A DNA stretch of 43,879 nt, from the IMG/VR virus record IMGVR_UViG_3300036900_000205, positions 1-43,879 of that record; one strand, 5' to 3'. Positions 22,310 through 29,859 of this stretch are shown here, piece after piece. Position 1 is the stretch's first letter; each line of letters begins with the position of its first letter. The notes beneath the pieces were generated by a model, which saw nothing but the letters and a program-made list of their open reading frames with translations, searched no databases and was not told the DNA's origin. The stretch is from a virus. Both the position numbers and the translations under genes were made by a program.

Positions 22310-24096
22310 TGCACGATTCCTAAGACTGTTCCTTTGTCATCGGTCCAGTAGGTTTTTCCGACGTTCGGTCCTGTGCCTGGCGCTTTGTGTGTAGCGCCTT
22401 GCGGCGGCTGCGCTGAAACTGTGAGCGTTGCCGGCGGTGCCGTAGTGGCTGCTGCCGGCGCTGCCGTCTGGTGCGCGAGGGGTTGGCCTACCCGACCAGG
22501 CCCGATGCCCCAGCGGGCGCGCAGATCGGCGGGGAAGGCAATGTAATCGAGCGGCCGCCCCAGCGCCTGCGCATCATCGAGAACGCTGCGCCAGGTTTCA
22601 TCGCGGCTCTGTCCGATCATCGAGAAAAATGCATCCCACTGCGCCGGCGAGAGTTTGCCGCCACTGGTCAGATTCTGTATGGCTACGAGCGCGGAATCGC
22701 TGATATTGCGCGCTCCCATATGTTGCTCGATCAGATCTTTGGTGATGCGCGCGCCCTTCACATTGCCGAACGTTCCGGAGATATGATTTGCGAGCATCTG
22801 TACGCTCTGCGCGCCAGTAGGAAAGTCTTTACCTTGTTTCCGCAGCTGCTGATACTCGTTGTAGACATTGCTTGAAAGCCGGTAGACCGTCTCTTTCCCC
22901 AGCGCCGGCGTCACGTTCTTGTCGTGCCAGGAATTGAATCCTTTGTCGCCGCCCGGGCCCCAATCTACATCCGTATCTTTAGCCGCCGCCTTGGCCTGAT
23001 TGAGCAGGGCCTGGGAACGTTCCTCATCAGCGCGCGCGTATTCAGCTGCGCTTTGGGCGGTACGCAAACCAGCCTCGCTCGCCGCCGTTTCCTGGCGGGT
23101 ATTTTGCGCTGCGGCCTCGAGGTCGCGTTTGTTTTTATCCGCGGCCGAGGCCATGACCCACTGCATCATCACACCGTTTTTGGTTCCTGCAGGGATGGTC
23201 ACGCCCTCGTCGTGGAGCTGGCCGTCATCGCCGGGCTGCTGAATCGTGAATTTGTAATCACGACTCGTCGGGCTGTTCTGCCAGTCGGGGGTTACGATGG
23301 CTGCGCGTACTCCGCCTTTCTTGCCGCCGCTGCTGATATCTGGAACCATGAAAACGCGCCCGTTGGCGTGATCCTGATGGATCTGCCGGTAACTCGCGGC
23401 GAACTTGAATGCATCGGTGGGGGTTTTAAAAGTTCCCAGATCTGTAGTGCCCGGCCCGCCATCCTGCAATATCTGCTGATAGGCATTCACCCGGTCGATA
23501 TCTTCCTGGTCGGCCTGCTGCTGTTCGTGCTGCAGCCGCCAGCTCGATTCAGCAACCTGGTGGGTGAGCATCGAGGTACGCGCATTGTTCAACGCTGTTG
23601 CCTGCTCGGCCTGCAGGTCCTCATTCGCCTCGCTGCGCTTCTGCTGGTACTGCTGCTCTACCTGCCTCTCCCCGGCCATGATGCCGCCCGCCGCCCCGCG
23701 CATGGCGCCGCCCGGCCCTTGCGTGCCGGCCGTCTGCGCCCCTGCATATCCGGTCAGCGCACCCGATATAATTCGCTTCCACTGTTCGCCCGGCTGCGAA
23801 ATCGTGCTGTGCGCCGTCATCTTGCCGGTTGCGGGATCGCGGTCGAAGGTCACATCATGGCTGCCGCCCAGAGCGTTCAAAATGCCGTGATAGACCTTGG
23901 CCCCGAAACTCTCCTTCTGGAGCTTGTCAAGCGTCTGATCGGCGGGCTCAAGGGGAATCTGCGGCGCCATCACCGGCGCAGTACTGGTAGTCTCGGCCAG
24001 GTCCTGCGCCGGCGCTTGCGACGCTTCAGGAGCAGGAGTGGCCGTCGCCGTGGCCCCGCCCGTTCCCGAATCTGCGTTGTCTGTTATGTCCGGCAT
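22306..24096 (-). CDS. Internal virion protein candidate, coiled-coil rich
   Basis: A 596-residue protein from ATG 24096 (MPDITDNADSGTGGATATAT), which opens with a disordered Ala/Pro/Thr-rich stretch. Long Gln/Glu/Ala helices follow (around GERQVEQQYQQKRSEANEDL and QETAASEAGLRTAQSAAEYA), and the end is Pro/Thr-rich. It looks like a podoviral internal virion protein. I prefer 24096 because a GGAGAG site stands 3-4 nt before CATATG; a longer frame upstream would cover the previous gene. The start codon lies inside CATATG array site 5, so a protein bound there would sit on the start region. Confidence 0.7.
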   Translation of the reverse strand: MPDITDNADSGTGGATATATPAPEASQAPAQDLAETTSTAPVMAPQIPLEPADQTLDKLQKESFGAKVYHGILNALGGSHDVTFDRDPATGKMTAHSTISQPGEQWKRIISGALTGYAGAQTAGTQGPGGAMRGAAGGIMAGERQVEQQYQQKRSEANEDLQAEQATALNNARTSMLTHQVAESSWRLQHEQQQADQEDIDRVNAYQQILQDGGPGTTDLGTFKTPTDAFKFAASYRQIHQDHANGRVFMVPDISSGGKKGGVRAAIVTPDWQNSPTSRDYKFTIQQPGDDGQLHDEGVTIPAGTKNGVMMQWVMASAADKNKRDLEAAAQNTRQETAASEAGLRTAQSAAEYARADEERSQALLNQAKAAAKDTDVDWGPGGDKGFNSWHDKNVTPALGKETVYRLSSNVYNEYQQLRKQGKDFPTGAQSVQMLANHISGTFGNVKGARITKDLIEQHMGARNISDSALVAIQNLTSGGKLSPAQWDAFFSMIGQSRDETWRSVLDDAQALGRPLDYIAFPADLRARWGIGPGRVGQPLAHQTAAPAAATTAPPATLTVSAQPPQGATHKAPGTGPNVGKTYWTDDKGTVLGIVQ

Positions 24097-24132
24097 ATGC
24101 TCTCCATATGTGCGCGATATGCTGCGCGTATT
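24084..24132. repeat. CATATG-type 11-bp phased array, site 5
   Basis: Five units in register: TTATG (24084), ATATG (24095), ATATG (24106), ATATG (24117) and GTATT (24128), each 11 bp apart. It covers the start codon of the 24096 gene and the whole intergenic gap to 24131. This is the longest array. Confidence 0.65.
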
Positions 24133-24763
24133 ACCCGCTAAATGGGCCCACGTTGAGCCGCCCCGCGGCGTTGCCCGCCACTCCCCCAAGTGCGCCCAGA
24201 ACCGAGCCCCACATGCTGTTTTGCTGCTGCGCGATCGTATTGGCTTCGCTGGCCGCGGCGTTGCCGGAACTGACCGTCGAGGATGAGAAGGCGTTCGGAT
24301 TCCATCCCGCCGCCAGTGCTTCATCGCCCTGTACAGCCTCGGTCCACATCTGGCGTCCCAGGTCATAACCCGATGTGGTGATGCCGAGGTTTTCGTTTGA
24401 TTGCTCGCCGGCGGCGGCAGCCGCGAGATCTGCCTGAAGCGATTGCGAACCGCCTGAAGTGATGTTGACGTTCGATGTGCCGCCACCCTGGGCTGCGATT
24501 CTCTGCTGGAGAGCGCGCTGCGCCTGCTCGAAGTTCCTCGCGGTGCCCTCGTTGGCCTGGGTGCGCAGCGCGGTCAGCTCGGCCGGCTGGAATCCCATTT
24601 GTCCCGGGCCTTTGTCGAGGATGGGCTTAAACTGCTGATTGAGCGTGTTCTGGATATCCTTGAAATTTGAATATGCAGTGTTGAAAGCCTGGATCTGGTT
24701 TTTGTAGAAGTCGGCTTCTTCCTGCTGCATCTCGGTTTGCGCTCTTGAAGGGCCGCCGCACAT
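24131..24763 (-). CDS. Internal virion protein candidate, small
   Basis: A 210-residue protein from ATG 24763 (MCGGPSRAQTEMQQEEADFY). The Met-Cys-Gly opening and helical Gln-rich body are like the small internal virion proteins of T7-like phages (gp14 position). The middle is Gly/Ser/Ala-rich (AAQGGGTSNVNITSGGSQSL), and the end is hydrophobic and Gly-rich (MWGSVLGALGGVAGNAAG), which could insert in a membrane during ejection. Start overlaps the preceding stop as TAATG. Confidence 0.65.
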   Translation of the reverse strand: MCGGPSRAQTEMQQEEADFYKNQIQAFNTAYSNFKDIQNTLNQQFKPILDKGPGQMGFQPAELTALRTQANEGTARNFEQAQRALQQRIAAQGGGTSNVNITSGGSQSLQADLAAAAAGEQSNENLGITTSGYDLGRQMWTEAVQGDEALAAGWNPNAFSSSTVSSGNAAASEANTIAQQQNSMWGSVLGALGGVAGNAAGRLNVGPFSG

Positions 24764-25230
24764 TACCCTACCTCCTCGGCCTTGCCTGGCTCGGCAATCG
24801 GGCGCACTAATTCGTGTTCGCTGTCGGTAAATCCCAACACTCGCTTGGCCATCGATCTGAGTTCCGGGTTTACAGTGTCGAAAATCCATTCCTCACAGCC
24901 GGCGCCAGCGAGGGCATTCTCGAGAAAAGCCATGCCGTTGAACAGGCCGCGTTTCACGCGCCCACGGTCTACTTCGCCGGCGGGCGCGAACTGGATCCGC
25001 ACCCGCGCCGCGCGGCTGAGGCGGATATAAAACATGACTCCGTTGTCGTCCTCGAGCGCATAGCAGCTGGGGCGCGAATCGGCAGCTAAAGGCCCGCTCA
25101 TGAAGTATTGAGCCGGGAACATTCCGCGGTGGTTTTCATCGCTGTTGACCCATTCATAAAGCCGCTCGAGATCAGCCAGGCTGTCGGCATTGCGCAGTGT
25201 GAGTCCGTCGAATTCGGCAAGAGCGTTCAT
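24763..25230 (-). CDS. GNAT-like acetyltransferase-fold protein in the virion cluster
   Basis: A 155-residue protein from ATG 25230 (MNALAEFDGLTLRNADSLAD). It reads like a small N-acetyltransferase: an early acidic helix, a central beta region (YALEDDNGVMFYIRLS), FLENALAGAGCEEWIFD, and an ending MAKRVLGFTDSEHELVR resembling the GNAT C-terminal strand. The R/Q-x-x-G-x-G/A acetyl-CoA loop is not clear, so it may be inactive. Similar proteins occur near tail genes of podoviruses. It overlaps both neighbours (ATGA before, TAATG after). Confidence 0.55.
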   Translation of the reverse strand: MNALAEFDGLTLRNADSLADLERLYEWVNSDENHRGMFPAQYFMSGPLAADSRPSCYALEDDNGVMFYIRLSRAARVRIQFAPAGEVDRGRVKRGLFNGMAFLENALAGAGCEEWIFDTVNPELRSMAKRVLGFTDSEHELVRPIAEPGKAEEVG

Positions 25231-25454
25231 AGGCCTGCCAGTGGAAGGTAACGTCGGAAGGGAAGTCGGCTGCCCCGATAAAACTGGCGCATGTACACAT
25301 CGGCTCCGCTCGCTATCGGAGGAAGGCTCGAGATCATCAGCGAATCGACGCCTAAAGCGATGTGTTCCTCGGCTGGGGGAACTGGCGATTGCGCCGGCGA
25401 TTCCACCGGCTCTGGTGTCGCCCGTATCGGTTGTGTCCGTGGTTTGCGTAACAT
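25227..25454 (-). CDS. Small proline-rich protein
   Basis: A 75-residue protein with a Pro/Glu/Ala-rich first third (MLRKPRTQPIRATPEPVESP) and a C-terminal part that may bind a partner (YMRQFYRGSRLPFRRYLPLA). The start overlaps the nozzle gene's stop as TAATG, and the end overlaps the next start as ATGA, so it is translated as part of the series. Function unknown, probably a virion accessory. Confidence 0.6.
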   Translation of the reverse strand: MLRKPRTQPIRATPEPVESPAQSPVPPAEEHIALGVDSLMISSLPPIASGADVYMRQFYRGSRLPFRRYLPLAGL

Positions 25455-28400
25455 TATTTCCTCGCCTTCTGCGGCAGCCGACCGTAAACGGTATTCGTGT
25501 ACAGTTCATTGGCGTAGTTCTCCGCTGGCCATACCAGGTCCTGCTGGTAGTGGCGGCATTTGATTACCGTCGATGGATCTTGCAAGGTCCACAATCTTTG
25601 CGTGCGAATGCTCTTTTGCACGGGCAGGTTGGGAGGATCATTTGTGATATTGCGCAGGGTGCGAAAGTCGGTGGAGTGGATGTGAGGCGAGCCGTAAATA
25701 ATCTCGTCAAAAAGCATCCGCACCGTGATCGCGCTGGCGTTGTCGATAAGCTTTTCTTCGGTCACCACAAACTGCACACCGGCCGTGGTGCCAGGCTGGG
25801 CCAGCACTACCGATGCCATGGTCGCGTGGGCCGTATAACTCACGCCGTTGTCCGCATTGGTAGTTGTGTCTCGTTTCAAGATTGGGTTGTTGTTGACGCC
25901 CGGCCCGACCAGAAGTGTTTTGACGCCTGGCGTAATTTCAATCGAAGCCATCGCTCTGACCTTGCCGGGCGAGGCGACAACGGCTGCAGGACTCCAGACA
26001 TTTCCGCTTTCGGGCGCCGAGACCGCCGCCATGCGAAACCAGAAGGTACTCCCATCAGCGACGTACAGGGCGGTGTCTTTCGAAAATCCCTGGTGCCAGG
26101 TCACATAGGTTTTGGCGGGGTCATAGTAGGTATCAAAGAAATCCGCGATTGGGAATCCTACTTCGAGCTCGCCCGCGCCGGGATCCATCGAAACCAGTTG
26201 ATGCGAGGTCAGCATGGCATAGGAAGTCGAACCATTCACGGCGAATGCATCCTGGCTGGCCATGCCAATGCCGGCCTGAAAATTCACCACATAGAATGGC
26301 GAATTGTCCGTTCCCTGACCGAGCACCGCCCATATATCGCTGGTTGTTATGCAAATCAGGCCAATCGACGTGGGCCAGCATATGATGCCTTTGGCGGGGA
26401 AAGTAAATCGATTCTTTGTCGGGAATGTCGAATTTCCCGCTCCTGTGACGGTATCCGGGCCGCCGCTCCAACGCAGTTGATTGTTGACATATCCCCAGAT
26501 GCGGCCGAGGTAGTAGCACTGCGGAACAAACCCGCTAGGTGGCGGGTCATTTCCATTGCTTCCCGCGATGGGCGCAGGGACCTGAGTGTTTAGCTGCCCG
26601 CTTGTCGGGGGCGCCGTGTCTGAATTTGGGTCTGCGGTGGTATCGGTATAAATCCACGTCTGCCCAGGACCGGGATTGGGAAACTCGTCATCGTAGAGCA
26701 GAGTGGATCCGCCCGCCATCGTTCGCCAGAGGATAATCGTGTCCCACAATGGATTGGGTAGACCCTGGCCCTGAATCACCGGCACATTCCCTACGGTGGG
26801 AACCAAAGGTATGCTGATCGGGCTGGCGGTCGAAATCTCAAGAGTGATCGAATTCTTTCCGCTGTAAGCCCACTGCCAGGGTTCTGTGGCCGCGGGCGCG
26901 AACGGCCCTCCATTGATCCAGGTCTGAGCACCATCGACTGTGCTTGCGCCGGTATCGGTTGCCCAGCTGGTCGGCGCCGCCGCTCCGGTCTGGGCTTGCA
27001 GCGTGGCTGATTCGATGTAACCCTGTTCATCGATCACCTTGATCGCAGTGCTCAGATTCTGAGTAGCTCCCGGCCAGGGCGCCCCGCTTGAGGTCGCGGG
27101 TCCAGTATTGCGCCAGGTCACCTGGAAGTCGCTGGTGGTAGTGCCGACGCCGTTATTCCAATTCGGCTCTGCAGCCCCACTGTTGCCGCTCACCGTGCAT
27201 TGGAAAACGCTGGTCACGGTGACGGGCTGCTGCTGGTAGTAGGTCACCCAGGTGCCGTCAAGATTCACCGTCACCGGCACGGTGATGTAGTAGGTGTAGG
27301 TGACCAGCACTGACTGGCCCACTGCGTAATGGTGCGAGGCTATCCAGGCATTCGAGCCTACGCACTTCCACTGGCAGGTGCCGTCATTGGTGATCGCGCC
27401 AACCGCGCTTCCCCAGCTGGCTGGAATCGCCGCTCCGGTCGTGCCGCCCACCACCAGTTGCTGCAGGTTGCCGCTCGGATCCGCAATGATGAACTGACCG
27501 CCAGGCGCGTACCAGGTGTTCACGGCATGCTTGGGGTAGATCGACGGTGTCGCAGTCATGGTGACGACTGGCGCAGTAGTAGGCCCCGCGGCGCCCCACG
27601 GTTGCACGGCTGGGCCTTTGTTGATCCATTGCTGCCCGCCATCGGGCGTGATCGCGCCCAGCACGGTTTGCCATAGGGGCTGAGTTGCTCCGGTCGGTCC
27701 CACAGCGGTTACAACGGTGCCCGTCTCCGACGAGTAGGGAGTTATGGGAAGTGTGCCCGTGGTCAGCCACCAGAATTGAGTATCGGACGCAACCTGCATC
27801 GCGATGCTCAGTCCGTTGAAGAACGGGCAAGTGCTCAAACCAGCGAACCGCAAATAAATGTTGGTGGCGATGTGAACTGGCGTCGCGGCGGAAAGGAAAA
27901 TCGTGGTTTTGAACTGCGCTCCGAAGGCCTCGATCTGGATATTGGTTAGATTGCCAATCTGGGTGCCAACTGATTGCTGGATGTTGCCATTGGAATCTAC
28001 GATGAAATCGCCGTAGTTATATGACGTGTTGGCGGCCCAGCTCTGGCCGCTCGTTACCCATTTGTGCGTGTTCACTCCGTCGCCGGCATACAAAATATTT
28101 CCGTCGCTGACAAAGCTGGTCCGTCCCGCGCCGGCGCTTTTTGCCCAGAGAATCTTATTTGTGTTGGGCTGTGTGACCTCGCGCACCGTGGGCGATGCTG
28201 AGCCTACACCGGCATCGCAATCGGCCAGCAGGCGAATCACTTCATCAGTGGCCGTGAACCCCCTGAATTCGTAGAAACGGTTGGTTGGTGGGAAAGGACC
28301 CGGGTTATAGACGCTGAGGCCTGGCCGGCGAATTAATGTCAACCGCGGCGAAATCTCCATATTGGCGCCGTCGATCAGACGGTCGTAGCGCATCGCCGAA

Positions 28401-28546
28401 TAAAACCTTGCATAGAGATAGGGGACAGCGCCCGGGCCAAGTGGATTGCCGTTGGTCCACATGCCCGTGAAAAATTCATTGACGTGCAGAGGCGCAGCTG
28501 CAGTGGGCTCTATAACGGCTCCTGCGGCCTCGAGCGCGTTCGGCAT
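25454..28546 (-). CDS. Tail nozzle (tail tubular protein B-like) with inserted beta-repeat domains
   Basis: A 1030-residue protein. The N-terminus (NEFFTGMWTNGNPLGPG, YLYARFYSAMRYDRLIDG) and C-terminal half (RLWTLQDPSTVIKCRH, plus the GSTSYAMLTSHQLVSMDPGA propeller-like stretch) fit podoviral tail nozzle proteins. Between about 160 and 550 are four copies of a segment like GAAxPxW, G-A-x-T-x-D-G, W-x-N-x-G-P (near 287, 372, 458, 522), each with a preceding Y-x2-G and G-N-x-Q-Q. These look like inserted Ig-like or carbohydrate-binding domains. The place right after the adaptor genes and length of about 1000 residues match a nozzle. Confidence 0.72.
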   Translation of the reverse strand: MPNALEAAGAVIEPTAAAPLHVNEFFTGMWTNGNPLGPGAVPYLYARFYSAMRYDRLIDGANMEISPRLTLIRRPGLSVYNPGPFPPTNRFYEFRGFTATDEVIRLLADCDAGVGSASPTVREVTQPNTNKILWAKSAGAGRTSFVSDGNILYAGDGVNTHKWVTSGQSWAANTSYNYGDFIVDSNGNIQQSVGTQIGNLTNIQIEAFGAQFKTTIFLSAATPVHIATNIYLRFAGLSTCPFFNGLSIAMQVASDTQFWWLTTGTLPITPYSSETGTVVTAVGPTGATQPLWQTVLGAITPDGGQQWINKGPAVQPWGAAGPTTAPVVTMTATPSIYPKHAVNTWYAPGGQFIIADPSGNLQQLVVGGTTGAAIPASWGSAVGAITNDGTCQWKCVGSNAWIASHHYAVGQSVLVTYTYYITVPVTVNLDGTWVTYYQQQPVTVTSVFQCTVSGNSGAAEPNWNNGVGTTTSDFQVTWRNTGPATSSGAPWPGATQNLSTAIKVIDEQGYIESATLQAQTGAAAPTSWATDTGASTVDGAQTWINGGPFAPAATEPWQWAYSGKNSITLEISTASPISIPLVPTVGNVPVIQGQGLPNPLWDTIILWRTMAGGSTLLYDDEFPNPGPGQTWIYTDTTADPNSDTAPPTSGQLNTQVPAPIAGSNGNDPPPSGFVPQCYYLGRIWGYVNNQLRWSGGPDTVTGAGNSTFPTKNRFTFPAKGIICWPTSIGLICITTSDIWAVLGQGTDNSPFYVVNFQAGIGMASQDAFAVNGSTSYAMLTSHQLVSMDPGAGELEVGFPIADFFDTYYDPAKTYVTWHQGFSKDTALYVADGSTFWFRMAAVSAPESGNVWSPAAVVASPGKVRAMASIEITPGVKTLLVGPGVNNNPILKRDTTTNADNGVSYTAHATMASVVLAQPGTTAGVQFVVTEEKLIDNASAITVRMLFDEIIYGSPHIHSTDFRTLRNITNDPPNLPVQKSIRTQRLWTLQDPSTVIKCRHYQQDLVWPAENYANELYTNTVYGRLPQKARK

Positions 28547-28550
28547 CCCT

Positions 28551-29255
28551 TTAGACCTCCCGTGCCCTGTAACGTTCCGCGGTGCCCAACTGTGTGCCCT
28601 GCACCTGGCTCATGACGCGCAGCCAGTTATTCAGGAAGATATTGCGCTCGAGATCGGTGAGGCCGCCCTGCGCAGCGAGCAGACTAGTCACGAATTTTTG
28701 GTTGTATTCGTTGAAACGAGTGTCATTGCCGATCAGAGACATGAGCGCGAGAAAGCCCCATTGCGCGATGTAGTTTTTGTCATCGGGCAGTGGCGCCCAG
28801 GTATAGGCCAGACTCATCAACAGGGGTGCGCGCTTCTGATAGGGAAGCACAACCGTATAGGCCTGGTCGGGCGCCGGCGTAAGCCGGAAGGTGATGTTTC
28901 CCGCTCCATCGTCAAGGAAGGGCGCGCACCATTGCGGCCGCGCCAGGCTGGCATCCATAGTGAGCAGATTTTTAACTGCGATCTCAAATGGCTTTCCGCC
29001 GCTCGTCGGCTTAACGTTCCCGCCCTCGAGAAAACCGAAGTCGGATAAGCCGGTTTGCGTATAGTCCTGGTCGCTAGTAGAAAAGGTCGCGAGCCTACGA
29101 TTGAACGGCCATGCAAACGGCGGTCCCAGAATCGTCTGCAAAACAAGGTTCGCTGACCCCAGGGCTGGTTCCATCCCGTTGATGAGAACGGGCTGTTGTT
29201 CGAGGAAGGCCTCGGACCAGGTCACCGTGTTTTGAACTGTGATCGTCGAAGGCAT
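28551..29255 (-). CDS. Head-tail adaptor / tail tubular A-like protein
   Basis: A 234-residue protein (MPSTITVQNTVTWSEAFLEQ). It has mixed beta strands and a C-terminal helical region (FLNNWLRVMSQVQGTQLG). It lies directly before the nozzle gene (4-nt gap), the standard place for the adaptor protein in podoviruses. No enzyme motif or membrane segment. I assign the role from gene order and size, not from a clear motif. Confidence 0.6.
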   Translation of the reverse strand: MPSTITVQNTVTWSEAFLEQQPVLINGMEPALGSANLVLQTILGPPFAWPFNRRLATFSTSDQDYTQTGLSDFGFLEGGNVKPTSGGKPFEIAVKNLLTMDASLARPQWCAPFLDDGAGNITFRLTPAPDQAYTVVLPYQKRAPLLMSLAYTWAPLPDDKNYIAQWGFLALMSLIGNDTRFNEYNQKFVTSLLAAQGGLTDLERNIFLNNWLRVMSQVQGTQLGTAERYRAREV

Positions 29256-29312
29256 AGCGGCGCGGCAAAGAACGCTCTGGCAGTTCTCCGCGACCTCCTT
29301 TCTTCCAATGCG

Positions 29313-29498
29313 TTACCGCTTCTTCTTCTTCTTCTTTGCCGCGCTCTTGCGCTTTTGCTTCAGCGCGATGGCCACCGCTTGGTTATTGGCTTTCGTCGCG
29401 CCGAACTTTTTTCGGGTGCGGGCATAGGTTTTGCCTTCATGCAGCTCTCGAATATTTTTTGAAACTGTCTTTTTCGACGTGCCCTTTTTCAGTGGCAT
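29313..29498 (-). CDS. Small, extremely lysine-rich protein
   Basis: A 61-residue basic protein (MPLKKGTSKKTVSKNIRELH), with NNQAVAIALKQKRKS then a terminal run of lysines from the repeated CTT on the plus strand. The middle (KTYARTRKKFGATKANNQAVAIALK) resembles small conserved phage proteins with a Q-A-x-A-I-A-L motif (DUF6496-like, family name uncertain). It may bind DNA or capsid. The lysine codon run is prone to slippage. Confidence 0.65.
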   Translation of the reverse strand: MPLKKGTSKKTVSKNIRELHEGKTYARTRKKFGATKANNQAVAIALKQKRKSAAKKKKKKR

Positions 29499-29552
29499 AG
29501 AGGCTCCGGTATATTTGGATCAGCGGCAAATCAACCGCATGGAGAAAACCGA

Positions 29553-29768
29553 ATGAACATACCCCAATACATGCCGTTTTTCCTGACGGCCTTTGTTCCC
29601 TGTTTTTTGGTTCTGGTGGGAATGTGGATGAACAATCAGCGCTTCGGCCAAATTGATAAACGGTTTGAAGAACTCAACACGCTCGTCCGCCATTTCATCG
29701 ACATCAGCATGGATCATGGTGAGCGCATCGCCACTCTTGAAGAGAGAACGGGTAAAAAGGCATCGTGA
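29553..29768 (+). CDS. Small membrane-anchored coiled-coil protein, intact copy
   Basis: A 71-residue protein encoded on the plus strand within the minus-strand virion operon. An N-terminal hydrophobic helix (MPFFLTAFVPCFLVLVGMW) is followed by a charged coiled coil (FGQIDKRFEELNTLVRHFID, ERIATLEERTGKKAS). The ATG at 29553 has GGAG about 8 nt upstream. The layout matches the repaired protein at 2439-2637. Directly at its stop begins the second copy of the conserved stem-loop element. Isolated orientation suggests its own promoter. It could be a lysis, inhibition or type-I-toxin-like protein; none is shown. Confidence 0.72.
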   Translation: MNIPQYMPFFLTAFVPCFLVLVGMWMNNQRFGQIDKRFEELNTLVRHFIDISMDHGERIATLEERTGKKAS

Positions 29769-29838
29769 CCTTCGCCGCGCCGTCTCCACGGTAAGCGGAG
29801 CGTCGGGTTGATCACCTGCAAGCCGGGCGAAAGACGGC
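29766..29838 (+). ncRNA. Candidate structured RNA element, copy 2
   Basis: The block ACCTTCGCCGCGCC (29768-29781), an 8-nt loop, then GGTAAGCGGAGCGT (29790-29803), with the same CCGC-GCC / GGT-AA-GCGG stem as at 2639-2677. An outer stem, GCCGTCT (29779-29785) with AGACGGC (29832-29838), is an alternative fold. It begins on the last base of the preceding stop codon. No T-run follows. Confidence 0.45.
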
Positions 29839-29859
29839 AAAATTCCAGGCAGCATTTTC

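Noticed and set aside
22924-24141. Long plus-strand frame opposite the internal virion protein
   Set aside because: Antisense shadow with repetitive Leu/Arg composition; the minus-strand gene has a proper start and coupling.
25190-26593. Long plus-strand frame opposite the tail nozzle and its neighbour genes
   Set aside because: Antisense to genes with good overlaps and recognisable repeats; Arg/His-rich product with no motif and no ribosome site.
29239-29462. Plus-strand frames over the lysine-rich gene
   Set aside because: Leucine/phenylalanine-rich products arise from the antisense of lysine codons; the minus-strand gene has the better case.
29779-29838. tRNA-like closed structure (GCCGTCT pairing with AGACGGC)
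   Set aside because: No T-loop consensus, no usable anticodon arm and wrong length; the shared stem with 2639-2677 explains the sequence better.
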